Notes: generated by a model not told the origin, from the letters alone. 64,000 bases of DNA from Macrocystis pyrifera (GCA_031763025.1 JASSKH010000029.1:4623862-4687861); one strand, 5' to 3'. Positions 34,301 to 45,726 are shown, numbered from the stretch's first letter. Program-made: numbers and translations.

Positions 34301-37300
34301 GTGGTGGTGATGGTGGTGGAGGTCATGGTAGTGGTAGTGGTTGCAATACTGGTAGTGACGGTAGTGGTGACAGTAGAAATGGTTTTGGTGGTGGTGGTGG
34401 TGGTGGTGGTGGTAGTGGTGGTGGTGGTGGTGGCAGCGGTAGTGACAGCGGTAATGGCAGCGGTAGTGAAGTGGTAGTGGTAGGGGTAGGGGTATTGGTG
34501 ATGGCAGTGGTATCGGGAGGGGTAGTGGTGGCGGTAATGGTGGTGCTGGTGGTGGTTGTAGAGGTAGTGGTAGTGGTAGTTGTGGTACTGGTGGTAGTGA
34601 CGTTAGTTGTTGGAGTGGAAATTGTTATGGTTGTGGTAATGGTAGTCCTGGTGTAGTGGTGGTGGGAGCGGTGGTAGTGGTAGTGGTAGTGAAACTGTCA
34701 TTAGTAGTGATTGTTGTTGTGGTCGTGGTGGTGATAGTGAGAGTGATGGTAGTAATGGCAGTAGTTGTGGTTGTAGTACTGGTGGTGGTGGTAGTGGTGG
34801 TGGTGGCAGTGTTAGTATTACTGGTAGTGGTAGTGATCGTGGTAGTGGGAGTGGGAGTGGAAGCATTAGCGGTAATTGAAGTGGGAGTGGTCGTGGTGAT
34901 GTTTGTGGTATTGTGAGTGGTGGTGTTAGTGGGAGTGGCAATGGTAGTAAGTGGTAGTGGTGATGGTAGTGGTAGTGGTAGTTGTAGGAGTAGGAGTAGC
35001 ACTAGGACTAGCAGTAGCAATAGCAGTTGCAATTGCAGTAGCAGTAGCCATAGGGGTGGTCGTAGTGGTGGTTGTAGTGGTATTGGTAGTGATAGGTGTA
35101 TTGGTAGTTGTATTTGTCATGGTTGTGATGTTGGTAATGGTAGTGTTTGTGGTGGTGATGGTAGTGGCAGTAGTAGTGGCAGTGGTTATGACGGTGGTTG
35201 CTGTTGTCGTAGTGTTGGTGGTGGTAAAAGTAGTAGGAGTAGGAGTAGGAGTAAGAGTAGGGAAAAGAGTAGCAGTAGCAGTAGCAGTTTCAGCACCACT
35301 AGGGGTTGTGGTAGAAGTAATATTGGTGATTGTGGTAGTGGTAGTGGTAGTGGTGGTGACAGTTGTCATGGTAGGGGTAGTGGCAGTGGTAGTGGTAGTG
35401 GTAGTGCAGTGATGGTGGTAGTGGTAGTGAGAGCTGTAGGAGTAGGAGTAGGAGTACATGTAGGCGAAGGAGTAGAGGCAGCAGTAGCAGTAGCAGCACC
35501 ACTGGGGGTAGTGGTAGTGATAATGTTGGTGGAAGTGTTAGTGGTAGTGAAAATTGTAGGAGTAGGAGTAGATTTAGGAGAAGGAGTAGCAGCAGCAGTA
35601 GCAGTAGCAGTAGAACTTGGGGTAGTCGTAATGGGAGTGCTATTGGTAGCGGTAGCTATCGTGGTAGTGGTAGTGGCAATGATAGTGGCAGTGGTGGTGG
35701 TAGTGGTGGTAGGGGTAGTAGTAGTGTTTGTGATGATGGTAGTTGTAAAGGTGGTTATGGTGGTGGTCGTATAGGAGGTAGTTGTGGTGGTGGCATTGGT
35801 TGTGGTAGAGATAGTGGCAGCGGTAGTGGTTGAAATTGTGGGCTGGCAGTGGCAGGTGTAGGAGTGGGAGTACCAGTAAGAGTAACAGTCGCAGTAGCGG
35901 TCGTAATTACAGTAGCAGTAGCAGTAGGGGTAGCCTAGTGGCAGTGCTAATGGTAATGGTAGTGGCAGGTGTACTAGTAGTGGTAGTCTTCATGGTGGTA
36001 GTGATGATAGCGGCAGTGGTAGTGGCAGAGGTGGTGGCAGTGGTAGCAGAAATAGTGGTAGTGGTGGTTGCAGTGATTGTGGTAGTCGTAGTTTTAGTGG
36101 TAGTGGAAGTTGTAGGAGTAGGAGTAGGAGTAGATGTAGGCAAAGGATTAGGAGTAGCAGTAGCAGCAGCAGTAGCAGCATCACTAGGGGTAGTGGTAGT
36201 GGTAATGTTGGTGGAAGTGGTAGCGGTGGCGGTTGTGGAAGCGGGAATGGCACTGGTAGTGGCACTGGCAGTGGTAGTGCTGGTGGTAGTGGTAGTAGGA
36301 GTGGAGTTGTAAGTGGTAGTGGTAGTCGTGGTAATGATTGTGGTAATAATGGTGGTAGTCGTAGTGGTTGTGGTGGTGGCAGTGATAGTCGTAATTGTTG
36401 TGGCAGTAGTAGTTGTACTTGGTGGGGAGAGCAGCATTGGTACTGGCATGAGTAGGAGTAGGAGTGACGTGACAGTAGCGATAGCAGTAGACGTAGACGT
36501 AGGGATAGCCTAGTAACAGTGTTAATGGTAGTGGTAGTGGGAGTGGTAGTTGTCGTGGTAGTGGTAGATGTAGGAATAGGATTAGGACTAGGAGTAGGAG
36601 TGGCAGTTGCAATCGCAGTAGCAGTAGCACTGAGTGTAGTGGTAGTGTTGGTGATTGTGATATTGGTAGTGGTAGTGGTAGTGGAGGTGGTAGTGGTAGT
36701 GGCAGTGGTTGTGGTAGTCGTAGCGGTAGTGGAAGTGGTAGACGTAGGAGTAGGGAGAAGTAGCATCAGCAGTAGCAGGAACAGTAGCTGTTTCAGTACC
36801 AGTAAGGGCAGTGGTAGTGTTAGTGTTGGTGGTAATGGTAGTGGTAGTGGTTGTGGAAAACGGTAGTGGTAGTTGTGGTGGTGGGATTGGTAGTGGTAGT
36901 GGAAACGGTAGTGATAGTGGTGGTGGTGGATGTGGTAGTGATAGTGGTTGTGATAGTGGTAGTCGTAGTGGTAGTGGAAGTGGTAGACGTAGGAGTAGGG
37001 AGGAGCATCATCAGCAGTAGCAGGAACAGTAGCGTTCCAGAACCAGCAAGGGTAGTGGTAGTGGTAGTGTTGGTGGCAATGGTAGTGATAGTGGTTGTGG
37101 AAACGGTAGTGGTAGTGGTGGTGGTGGATGGGATGGGTAGTGGTAGTGGTTGTGATGGTGGTGGTGACAGTGGCAGTGGTAGTGGAAGTGGTAGGGGTTG
37201 TGTTAATGGTAGTGGTAGCGGTAATGGTAGTGGTGGTGGTGGCAGTGGTAGTGGTAGTGGTAGTGGTAGTGGTACTGGAAGTGGTAGACGTAGGAGTAGG

Positions 37301-38125
37301 GAGGAGTATCATCAGCAGTAGCAGGAACCGTAGCTGTTCCAGTACCAGTAAGGGTAGTGGTAGTGGTAGTGTTGGTGGTAGTGGTAGTGGTAGTGTTGGT
37401 GGTAGTGGTAGTGGTAGTGTTGGTGGTGTTGGTAGTAGTAGTGGTAGTGGCATTGGTGGTGGTGGTGGCCGTGGTAGTGGTAGTGGTAGTGGCAGTGGTT
37501 GTGGTAGTCGTAGCGGTAGTGGAAGTGGTAGACGTAGGAGTAGGGAGGAGTAGCATTAGCAGTAGCAGGAATAGTAGCTGTTCCAGTGCCAGTAAGGGTA
37601 GTGGTAGTGGTAGTGTTGGTGGTAATGGTAATGGTAGTGGTTGTGGAACCGGTTTTGGTAGTGGTGGTGGTGGAAGTGGTAGTGGTAGTGGAAACGGTAA
37701 TGGTAGTGGTGGTGGTGGATGTGGTAGTGGTAGTCGTTGTGATGGTGGTGGTGGCAGTGGCAGTGGTAGTGGAAGTGGTAGGGGTTGTGTTAGCAGTAGT
37801 AGTAGCGGTAATGGTAGTGGGTGGTGGTGGCAGTGGTTGTGGTAGAGGTGGTGGCTGCTGTAATGGTTGTGGTAGTGGTAGTGGTAGTGGGAGCAGTAGC
37901 AGTAGGAGTAGGAGTAGGAGTAGAAGTAGTACTACCAGTACCAGTACCCGTAGAAATAGTGGTCGTGGTAGTGGTAGCGGTTGTGGCAGTGGCAATGGTG
38001 GTCGTGGCGGTAGTGGTAGTGGTAGTGTCGATGGTCGTGGTAGTGGTGGTGGTGGTTGTTGTAGTGAGAGTAGGAGTGGTAATGGTAGTGGTGGGAGTGG
38101 CAGTAGGAGTAGCTTCCGCAGTACC
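25323..38125 (+). repeat. 12.8-kb GGT/AGT triplet array with higher-order units
   Basis: Nearly continuous (GGT, AGT, GTG) triplets, with very little C on the plus strand. Plus frames translate as Gly/Ser or Val/Met runs; minus frames as Thr/Ile or Pro/Leu runs. Single frames switch between these classes, which shows many indels not divisible by three, so the array is not kept as a protein. A conserved module of about 200 bp recurs near 25338, 26325, 27315, 27820, 30145, 32570 and 33840: a GCAGTAGCATCAGCAGTAGC type stretch, GGCACTAAAGGTAGTGG, GGTAGTCCCAGTGGTAGTGA, then AATGTGTAGGAAA and GTGGCAGTCGTAGTAG. The right-hand part (from about 34900) is rich in GTAGGAGTAGGAG. Its units starting GTAGACGTAGGAGTAGGGA lie at 36738, 36983, 37283 and 37528 (spacing about 245, 300 and 245). 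A local direct repeat of about 75 bp lies at 34180-34285. Confidence 0.9.
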
Positions 38126-38139
38126 TTAGTTTCGAGATT

Positions 38140-39100
38140 GAGAATAGCTTGATGACCTCGTCATTAAAACTAAACGAGAAGCCGTTCAGAAAGACGTAGC
38201 CCAAAAGTTGGCAGCGTTCAAGGAGCACGCAACCGCAGCCGCACAAGAGGAGTCAGATAGTCATAGGAAGGAGGGTACGCAAGCTTAGGGTAAGGAGTTG
38301 AAGAGCGGCGAGAGCCTATCCCAAGTCGACCCGATGCAGGACTCGACAGCACCCCTGCCGCAACACGCAACGTCTGCTAGACAGGCAGGCACGTCCCAGG
38401 TCACTCATACCAGTAGCGCCATAAGGCCCGCAGTCTGCGATTGTGGTTTTAAGCAGGGAGAAGAGAGACAGCAGAGAGTAATGTTTGAGAGACATATAAA
38501 CACATACTCTTGGGGCACGGGTTGCCTAGAGGTAGTGGAGACAACGTAACAAATTAGAGCACCAGGTAAGTCCGAAAGAATCGAGCACAGATGTGTTGGT
38601 TGTAGAGTTTAGGGCAGCAATAATGATGGAAAAGAAAAGCGGGTTTCGGGCATACTTCTTCAGAAAACATGCCCCGCAGTTGCCCCTTAGGTAGCTGCGG
38701 CAGGTAGTCCTCGTGAGGCGTGGTCTGCTTTTAAGAGGCACTACCAACCCCAGGCAGCCGCAGTAAAGGTGAAGCCGACTCAGGCATGGTATAATTTCCG
38801 GATGAAGGATGGGGAAACTCCCAACGAGTATTTTTTTAGGGGCTGTGTGCTCAGGAGCAAGCTTTTAGTGCTCTCATGGGATCATTGTTCCTGATATCGA
38901 CGCCAAGCAGCATTTCGCCTGTAACCTCTCCTCTGCCTTCGGAGCGCAAAAGAGCATTTTGCACACCAGAGCAGAGTTGACATACCAAGCCCTTGAAGAT
39001 GTAGTGCTCAGCGCGTATGGAGAGATGGAGATGTCGAGGGAGCGGGAGCAGAAGTATAGTGTTTCGACGTATCAATTATTGTTGTGGTCGACGAAGTAAG
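38140..39100 (+). pseudogene. Retrotransposon gag relic
   Basis: Broken frames read as one protein-like sequence. First DLVIKTKREAVQKDVAQKLA with FKEHATAAAQEES (38155-38285), then a 38298-38549 frame. After several stops come FKRHYQPQAAAVKVKPTQAW and YNFRMKDGETPNEYFFR (about 38732-38835). After a frameshift near 38875 come VPDIDAKQHFACNLSSAFGA, SILHTRAELTYQALEDVVLS and EREQKYSVSTYQ, ending at TAA 39098-39100. The W..Y..RM.DGE.P.EYF.R pattern is typical of the gag capsid region of LTR retrotransposons. No zinc knuckle or pol follows. It is unrelated to the gag at 15727-16697 as far as I can see. Confidence 0.5.
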
Positions 39101-39239
39101 TGCGAGGTAGGGCGCCTCGCATCGCCTTCCTGGGCCCCTATTAATAGAAGTCGTTCACAAACAGAACAAATCCTATCCGGGGAGACATAACTGTGTCCGA
39201 GATCTCCCATGGCGGGGGAACATAGCAATCAGAACCAAG

Positions 39240-39316
39240 CATACGTCGTAACAATCCTGGAATATATAGGTTTTTGTGTATATGATGGATCCTGAATACT
39301 ATGGTCCCCCATACTA
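39240..39316. mobile_element. TA-type MITE (family 1), decayed copy
   Basis: The right end GAATACTATGGTCCCCCATA and the TATATAGGTTTTTGTGTA core match the family. The left inverted end is not clear. Confidence 0.4.
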
Positions 39317-40300
39317 AATGAATTGGAGCTACATGGATCACACCAATCAGCCAATCAAAACACATCATCAGACACGTGCGCGACTATGAGAACTACTATG
39401 TCCTACTGTACACCGGTAATATTCGGAGATGGATCTGGATAAGATCGGAAAGCATCAGACATATAGGTCAAGACCCGCCTGGGTTATTTTTACATGAAAA
39501 AAGGTGATATTTATATTTAATAGAGCAGGGCGATTGTTGCCGTGCTGTTCCCTAGGTGTTACAATTTAATACCTGGTACAAGGTTGGACGAAGGTATGGA
39601 AATTTCAGGGATTGGTCGGGCTTGGAAAGGCGGCCAAAAAGCAGGAACGATACGTTCGTAAGAGGTCGGCCAGAAAAACAATAACAACATGTGCATTTGG
39701 GGTAGTAGCGAAAAAAGCAGCAGCGATACAATAAACTATACTGCAGAGGTCAGGTGCATTTTGGGCAGGAATGAAAATTTGCACCAGCGACACGAAAACT
39801 ACATACTGCAGACAAAAACGTCGGCAGAGTACCATTGCCCAGTTAGCGGGACTCAGTCATTGACTAGCGAATACCAGTCATTCGGAAGTACCGAGTCCAA
39901 GATTACGTCAAAGTAATGAGACGACAGAGTCCTCGTGAGTCTCAAGGGTACGAGGGGCTGAAATGATTGAGTCCTCGTGAGTCTCATGAGGACTTTGATT
40001 CGAAACATAAAACCAAAACATAATGTTACAGCCGAATCGCGCAGGTTGCGATGGCTTCAACGTGCCGTGTACAGACTCATGACAAATAAGACGCCGCAGT
40101 ATGGTCCAAGATGACAAAAGCCATACAAGGCGAACTTTCGCCGATGATCGTTACGTACATGCACCCCGTAAACATTCTGCAGACAAAATAGATACCAGTA
40201 ATAAGAATGCAGCCGCGCAGAACTCGACGGCCTCGACGCCCCGTGCAACAACCTGAACCGAAGACACAAATAAACGGCACGACCCCAACGGTGACGGATA
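39317..40300. other. Gene-free stretch
   Basis: A short direct repeat (GAGTCCTCGTGAGTCTCA at about 39926 and 39969). No gene recognised. Confidence 0.35.
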
Positions 40301-40302
40301 GC

Positions 40303-40535
40303 AGGGTAGGTTGACTGTCGTCCTTCGTGGGCCGTTATCGTCGTAATGTAGGTACCGAGAAAGCACGTAGAAAGTACGTACTCGCGCTATACTTGTATTC
40401 TAATACAGTTTGTAGTCTAGTACGGCAGTAAGTAGCAGGTTGTAATGTACTGTGGGTATCGAGAAAGGACGTAGAAAGTGCGTACGTACTCGTACCAAAG
40501 TCTAATGCAGTGGTCTAGTACAGCAGTAAGTGCGT
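40303..40535. repeat. Local duplication of about 105 bp
   Basis: 40349-40440 and 40452-40535 align (shared AAGTGCGTAC/AAGTACGTAC, TCTAGTACRGCAGTAAGT). A segment beginning GGGTAGGTTGACTGTCGTCC at 40303 recurs at about 41172 and, shorter, at 41233. Confidence 0.6.
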
Positions 40536-40659
40536 TGGTCTTCCTTGGTCTTCCATGTAATTGTTTTTCTGCCGGGTACGACTCCGCGGTTTCCGCGACA
40601 TCGTACACAGGAGAGGTACCCATCCGTCGCAACGAGCAAGAGGTCAGGCGCAAATCCGT

Positions 40660-40762
40660 TGCTGCTGCTTCTTCTGCTGCTGGTGCTACTGGTCCAGCTG
40701 CTGCTGCTGGTGCTACTGATGGTGGTGGTGGTGCTGCTGCTGCTGCTGCTGCTTCTGTTACA
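40660..40762. repeat. CTG-rich triplet repeat
   Basis: Interrupted (GCT)n with GGT units. It would encode poly-Ala/Gly, poly-Leu or poly-Ser depending on frame. The surrounding open frames have no other features, so I treat it as a simple repeat. Confidence 0.7.
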
Positions 40763-41490
40763 TTCTGTCTGCGTCGCTCTCCATTTCATTTGTTGTCTTC
40801 CCTCAGTCTGTGCAACTTGGTCTGTGGGTACAACTTTTGAGCGGTTGAGGTCTCGTGCTACAGCATGCTGTGTTGCTGCTGTATAAGCTATGTCTATTTG
40901 CAACCATCTCTCGCGACATAGATGCTTGCGAGGTAGAATTTTACTTCATTGGCGATGCTGCTGCTGCCACCATTTGTTGTTCCTTGCGTGGTTTTCAGAA
41001 GAAGTTGTGGCAGCAGGAGATACCAGGCATACAGTGCACGCTGACCACCCAAACCCTCACCCTAAGCCGACCGCTATGGGGTGACCTGTGCTTGGATGCC
41101 ACACAGGTACCGCGGGTTGTAGATATGGAGAAGTCAGTACCACTGTTGTCTTGTTTCGACCTCAGTGGAAGGGTAGGTTGTCTGTCGTCCTTTGTTGTCG
41201 TAGGCCGTTATCATCGTAATGTAGGTGTCGAGAAGGTTGTCTGTCGTCCTTTGTTGTTGTAGGCCGTTGTTGTCGTGGGCCGTTTAACTCTTGTCGCTGA
41301 CGGCCTTTTTTTTTCTTCGAACAAATAGGAAATCATTGTTTTCCCCTTCAGCTTCTTCTTCCTGCGGGTTTTTTATGAGCCATGGACGACGCAACTCTTC
41401 GTTCATGCTGCACATTGTCGGATGGGGATTTGCTGGCCTCATTATGGACACTATGGACATTGAATTGCTGTATTTTTCTACCCTGCTTTT
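40763..41490. other. Gene-free stretch with short duplications
   Basis: Contains two adjacent copies of a TGTCGTCCTTTGTTGT...AGGCCGTT segment (41180-41285) related to 40303. Otherwise nothing recognised. Confidence 0.35.
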
Positions 41491-41496
41491 CAACAA

Positions 41497-41642
41497 ACGC
41501 ACTACACGCACAACACCCTACAAGAAATTTACATACATACACGTGCGGGTGCACTTTTTCTACCTGTTTGTCTCAACACAAGACAGCACTACACGTACGT
41601 ACGTACAACACCCTACACAAAACTTACATGCATACACGGCTT
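41497..41642. repeat. Imperfect tandem repeat
   Basis: Two copies of a CACTACACG-ACAACACCCTACA-AATTTACATACATACACG type unit, spaced about 85-90 bp, the second with an added (GTAC)n. Confidence 0.65.
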
Positions 41643-41739
41643 TTCGCGTTTTATAGTTTTTCCGTCAAGTCTTATCATGTTTTGTGTGATTGTTCGTATG
41701 CGAGCTCGCAGTACGCACGAAGTTCCGGAGACATAGAAG

Positions 41740-42360
41740 GAGACGCACGTAAAGCACCGGCTGCATGCTCGTTTTCGAAGAGTTCCCGATGTTTACCCCA
41801 TTTCTGCGCTTTTTTATCGTTTTTTTTTTTTTTTTTTTTTCGCGATTATCTCGCTCAGTTTTGGCTATTTTTAATTTGTTTTGGAGTTTCGTTTTGGTCG
41901 ATAATTTTTTTTTTTACTTTTTTGGCCTTTTTTTTTTTTTTTTTCGTTTTCGTTTTTGCCGATTCTTGGCGTTTTTCCTCGGTTTTGTCTGTTTTTGGTA
42001 TTTTTCTCATTCGTGAGGAATTTATTCAGAAATATAAGCTACGATTGAATATTTGTATGAATTGTAGACGGGGACCCACGCACAGCACCGCTTGCATGTT
42101 CGTTTTCGAAGAATTTACCATGTGTACGCCATTTTTGCGATCTTTGTCTCGTTTTATCTGTTTTTCGCGAATATCTCGCTCAGTTTGATCATGTTCCACT
42201 TGTTTTTTTAGTTTTCGGTCCATCAACTTTTTCGATTTTTTTTGCCTTTTTTTTTTCGTTTCCGTTTTTTACCGATTATTCACCCTTTTCTTCGGTTTCA
42301 TACGTTCTTGGTATTTTTCTCATTCGTAAGGTATTTCTTCAGAAATGAAAGCAACGCTTG
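41740..42360. repeat. T-rich tandem duplication, two units of about 310 bp
   Basis: Unit 1 (about 41740-42055) and unit 2 (about 42065-42360) share GGAGACGCACGTAAAGCACC-like starts, GCATGTTCGTTTTCGAAGA, TATCTCGCTCAGTTT, long T runs (up to 21 T near 41820), and GGTATTTTTCTCATTCGT followed by a TTCAGAAAT end. Not coding; the 268-codon frame across it is Phe/Leu-rich by composition. Confidence 0.75.
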
Positions 42361-42605
42361 ACTGTTCGTATGAATACGAGAAAACGCTAGTATTCATGAA
42401 CGCGGTTATTTTCGTAATTATAAGCTACAGCAGACGTTTACCAGAAAAAAAGGATACCATGACAGAAACGTCATCTAACTTGGGTTTCGTGTACCCTGAT
42501 TACCTCGTTTTTTTGTACCGTAAACTGGCAAAAAAATAACGGGTGCACCGTTTATTTGTCATTATGTTCAGTGGGACAGGTTTTTAGCTTTGCTCTTAGA
42601 AACCC

Positions 42606-42727
42606 TACTACGGGGGACCATAGTAAATAGGACCGAACATTGTTAGAAAAAAATGCGATATATGCACATAGGTTTTGTGTGTACTGTAGTGTACCGTAGG
42701 TCCTATTTAATATAGACCCCCGTAATA
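42606..42727. mobile_element. TA-type MITE (family 1)
   Basis: 122 bp. Left TACTACGGGGGACCATAGTA then AATAGGACC; right GTAGGTCCTATTTAATATAG then ACCCCCGTAATA. AT-rich centre with TATATGCACATAGGTTTTG. Confidence 0.8.
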
Positions 42728-42869
42728 GGTAAACCTAGGGAATAGAGTGGGGCAATTTTGAGGTAGGAAGCTTTCCACAAGTCGGATAGATTAGATCACA
42801 ATCTACACAGCAGGCACTAAATTGTGGTCTAATAAACCTACGGTAGATCCTAACGTGCCGTAATGAGAA

Positions 42870-43140
42870 GTTGTGTGGGATCTGTATAGTACAGATCCAA
42901 CCCAGGAAAAGTGTCTTATAGAGCATGCAGGTTTATACGGCTCCCACCCGGCAACATGATGAGCTAGATCATACAGATCACACAGATCATGCAGATCATG
43001 CAAATCATACAGATCGCACGAACCGTGCAGATCATACAGATCATCCAGATCAGGAATGCGTCAGCCCTGAAACATCTAGTAGACCGTGAAGTGGGAATCG
43101 GTGATCTGTCTGATGCGTGAAACATTCAACTCAGGGGCCG
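42870..43140. repeat. GATCA-rich dispersed repeat, copy 1 of 3
   Basis: Contains CCCACCCGGCAACATGATG, then a 10-bp tandem run (ACAGATCAT type, 42970-43045), then a CCTGAAACATCTAGTAGACC segment and GTGAAGTGGGAATCGGTGAT. It matches 54240-54430 and partly 47390-47520. Confidence 0.6.
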
Positions 43141-43399
43141 GACTCCAGAGCAACGAAACAAGGACAGGAGGAGAAGGGGGGGCTCCGCATCCGCGGCGGC
43201 GCCAGACACGATCGATCTCGAGGTGCTCTCACGCATACTTGGGGATGCTTTGCCTTTGTCATAGGTCTCGTATAGTAGTCCAGTGACAGATATGCCAAGC
43301 CAGATTGATACCAAACGAATGGACTACAGAAAGTATAATGTACGCATCTTCCGCGGTAAAACCATACTTGGTACGTAGTTTGATATGGCAGCGCTGTAG
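43141..43399. other. Unassigned stretch
   Basis: Nothing recognised. Confidence 0.3.
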
Positions 43400-43705
43400 G
43401 GCGCGGAGGGGTGGGGGGTGCTCATTTTCATGCATGACCGTCGTCGAATGACCGTACACCCTCGCCTCCCTACAATACTGGGACGGAACACGTCGGGTTT
43501 TCACCGATCAGGCAGGCATTGCTTGCACCAATCGCGAAGCGCCGTGAGGTGTTGGGTGAGTCACATGAAGGGTGAGCTGATCCTACTAAGAACCGCTCTT
43601 GAGGCGGATTTCTTGCATACCGGGTACCATGTATGAATGACAGCGTCAATGAAAAAAAATTATTTTCTGGTGTGGCCACTTCCAGAGGCAGCAATAGGTT
43701 TATTA
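43400..43705 (-). mobile_element. C-tail element family, long copy
   Basis: Minus-strand sense. From about 43705: CTATTGCTGCCTCTGGAAGT, GGCCACACCA, a poly-T stretch, CATTGACGCTG, a TGCAAGAAATCCGCC segment, TAGTAGGATCAGCTCACCC, ACGTGTTCCGTCCCAG, GCATGAAAATGAGCA, then a C-rich tail (G-rich on plus, 43409-43419). It shares its extended 5' part with 54970-55020. No ORF. Confidence 0.65.
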
Positions 43706-44039
43706 TGTAACTACCTCGTGAGTGCCTCATCATATACACACTACGTGACCCGATCATCGCCCTTGTGCGGAGTTAAGATCCTCCCCGCACAAAAATGATC
43801 TGACTTGACCGCCAGCCGTGGTGACCGCCAAAACAAAGCAAACGGTACCTTGGTTGTATAGCTCACGCAGTGAAAGACGTGGGTTACAGCGTCGTCGCCA
43901 ACCGACGCCAACCCACCAAATATATGTACCAGGTATTTAATATGTGGGGGCAGGGAGGGGTCGTGGTGGATTGTCTCCATTACTCGCCGACTAGTTTAGC
44001 CACCATGCTTACCCTTCAGAAGGTTGGTTTTATGCTGGG
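43706..44039. other. Unassigned stretch
   Basis: TACCAGGTA motif at about 43929; otherwise nothing recognised. Confidence 0.3.
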
Positions 44040-44177
44040 GCACAAACGGAAGGGGCAAGGCCATAGTCGTAGGACCAAGACCCTCTTATCTCTCATCCCT
44101 ATAATTTCGGGACGGAGCACGTCTGGTTTTCACCTACCAGGCAGAGATGGCTTACACCAAGCACGAACCGACGGAGC
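44040..44177 (-). mobile_element. C-tail element family, internal fragment
   Basis: Matches 43440-43550 (GGGACGGAGCACGTCTGGTT; CAGGCAGAGATGGCTTACAC on plus) but lacks the 3' end and tail. It is cut at 44178 by a 22-bp G run. Confidence 0.5.
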
Positions 44178-44199
44178 GGGGGGGGGGGGGGGGGGGGGG
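44178..44199. repeat. Poly(G) tract, 22 bp
   Basis: Uninterrupted G run. Given the family pattern it may be the C tail of a second, minus-sense insertion whose body lies to its right. Confidence 0.85.
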
Positions 44200-45357
44200 C
44201 AATGAACCATGTAGAGATGCATTGCTCTTATGACAGATGCCTAGGACAGCGCAGAAGTGCACGTGTCGGAGGGTAAATTCTTCCATCCCAGCCATATTAT
44301 ACCAGGTAGCCTGTACTGTGACCACGGACTGGAGTTAGGCGATGAGTCCATGTAAGAGCAACAACAACCTCTGATTGCGGCTGGCCAACAGGATCATTGG
44401 ATTCCATGCCGTCGGCATGAAGTGCTCTTGCTTCATTCGGCCCGACAGGGACAACAGTTTATGCACAGCGTACCGTACCTACCACGAACCCGACCACTTG
44501 AAAGTGTCAGGCCGAGATTTGCAGGGTAATCTCACATTCCGGAGCCGTTATATACACTTCGAGCTGTAGGGAACATCTCTCCCACAGTACGAACAAAATC
44601 TAGCCTCCAATACAACTCCTGTTTCCTACAACAATACCAGGCAATCGTGTACGAACTCTATATGTACCGCTGTAGTCGGGAGAAGTGTTCCCTTTCTGGG
44701 AAACTCAAGACTGATGTCGACACCAGTGGCGTGCTATGCGCATGTCGCGATCGGAGAGTGAGCACATCTGACAGCTGCACGCAAGATCAAGCATGCTGCT
44801 TCGGGAAGCCGATGATGGTGCCGTGCTTCCAACAAGAAACCAGATGGGTGGATGCGCAACTTGTCCTGTTCACAGCTTAAATGCCTCGAAAACAATCTCC
44901 TCAATGGATCTGTCTGTCGCACTTGAATCTTTGAGTTTTCCAACTTTTTCATCAAGCACGACAATAGACCCCCCCGCGCGTGCGCTTTGCACATGCCTCC
45001 ACCGTCCCAGCTAAATTCACCTGCTACCCCCCGCCCACAGCACCCACTCTCCATCAACAACACGACCAATACTTGTTCTCCCACAAATTCGATCGCCAAT
45101 CCTCAGAATCACGCACGGTGCGCCCGGGGTGTTTCCAACGCCTGGGTTCCCACCGTCTTCCCCCCAGCCGTCGTTTCGCCCCCCAGGACCGCCAGCAAAG
45201 CTTGTCACGAGCGCAGCAGAATCCTCGAAGGTTCATCACCGGTCCCGCGCTGAACGGCAGGTCGAACTCTCGCGTTTCCTGCTTTGACGGGATACGCACG
45301 CACGGGGAGGAAGAGGATGGCGGTCAGCGTGGGGGTGGCGTTGGGGGGTCGGGGATC
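44200..45357. other. Gene-free stretch
   Basis: Short open frames only. No domain or repeat recognised. Confidence 0.35.
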
Positions 45358-45376
45358 GGGGGGGGGGGGGGGGGGG
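45358..45376. repeat. Poly(G) tract, 19 bp
   Basis: Uninterrupted G run about 48 bp upstream of a SINE copy. Confidence 0.85.
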
Positions 45377-45423
45377 CGAAACTGCCTCCGTCCAGTTAAA
45401 AAAAATCGCCCTCTCATACCGCG

Positions 45424-45724
45424 TCCCCGGTGGCTTGGTAGGTGGTCCGCGTGCCTAAGATCAATTTCGTGGGTTCGAGTCTCACCGAGTGCATGCTCGT
45501 AGGGACTATTTCTTGCACAAAAAAATGATTTGCAGAAAGCGCGAGAGCGTGTGCTAGCTACATTCGATGAAATCGACGAGCAGTGGGAATGCTGAACCCT
45601 AAGCGCGACAAAACAACAAAGGCGTACCGGGGGGGAGAAGGGACGACACCTGTGACCACGGCATGTCCATAACGTCGCTGAGGGCAAAACCTCCTACGAG
45701 TTACGCTAGAAAGTAAAAGTGATC
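45424..45724 (+). mobile_element. tRNA-derived SINE (family 1), full-length copy
   Basis: 301 bp. A box TGGCTTGGTAGG (45431-45442), then a T arm GTGGGTTCGAGTCTCAC (45469-45485) whose 5-bp stem is fully paired and whose loop carries a near-perfect B box (GGTTCGAGTCT). The body and end (AAAGTAAAAGTGAT) match 924-1221. It is the best-preserved copy in the window and could still recruit RNA polymerase III. No poly(A) tail; followed by (AT)n. Confidence 0.8.
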
Positions 45725-45726
45725 AT

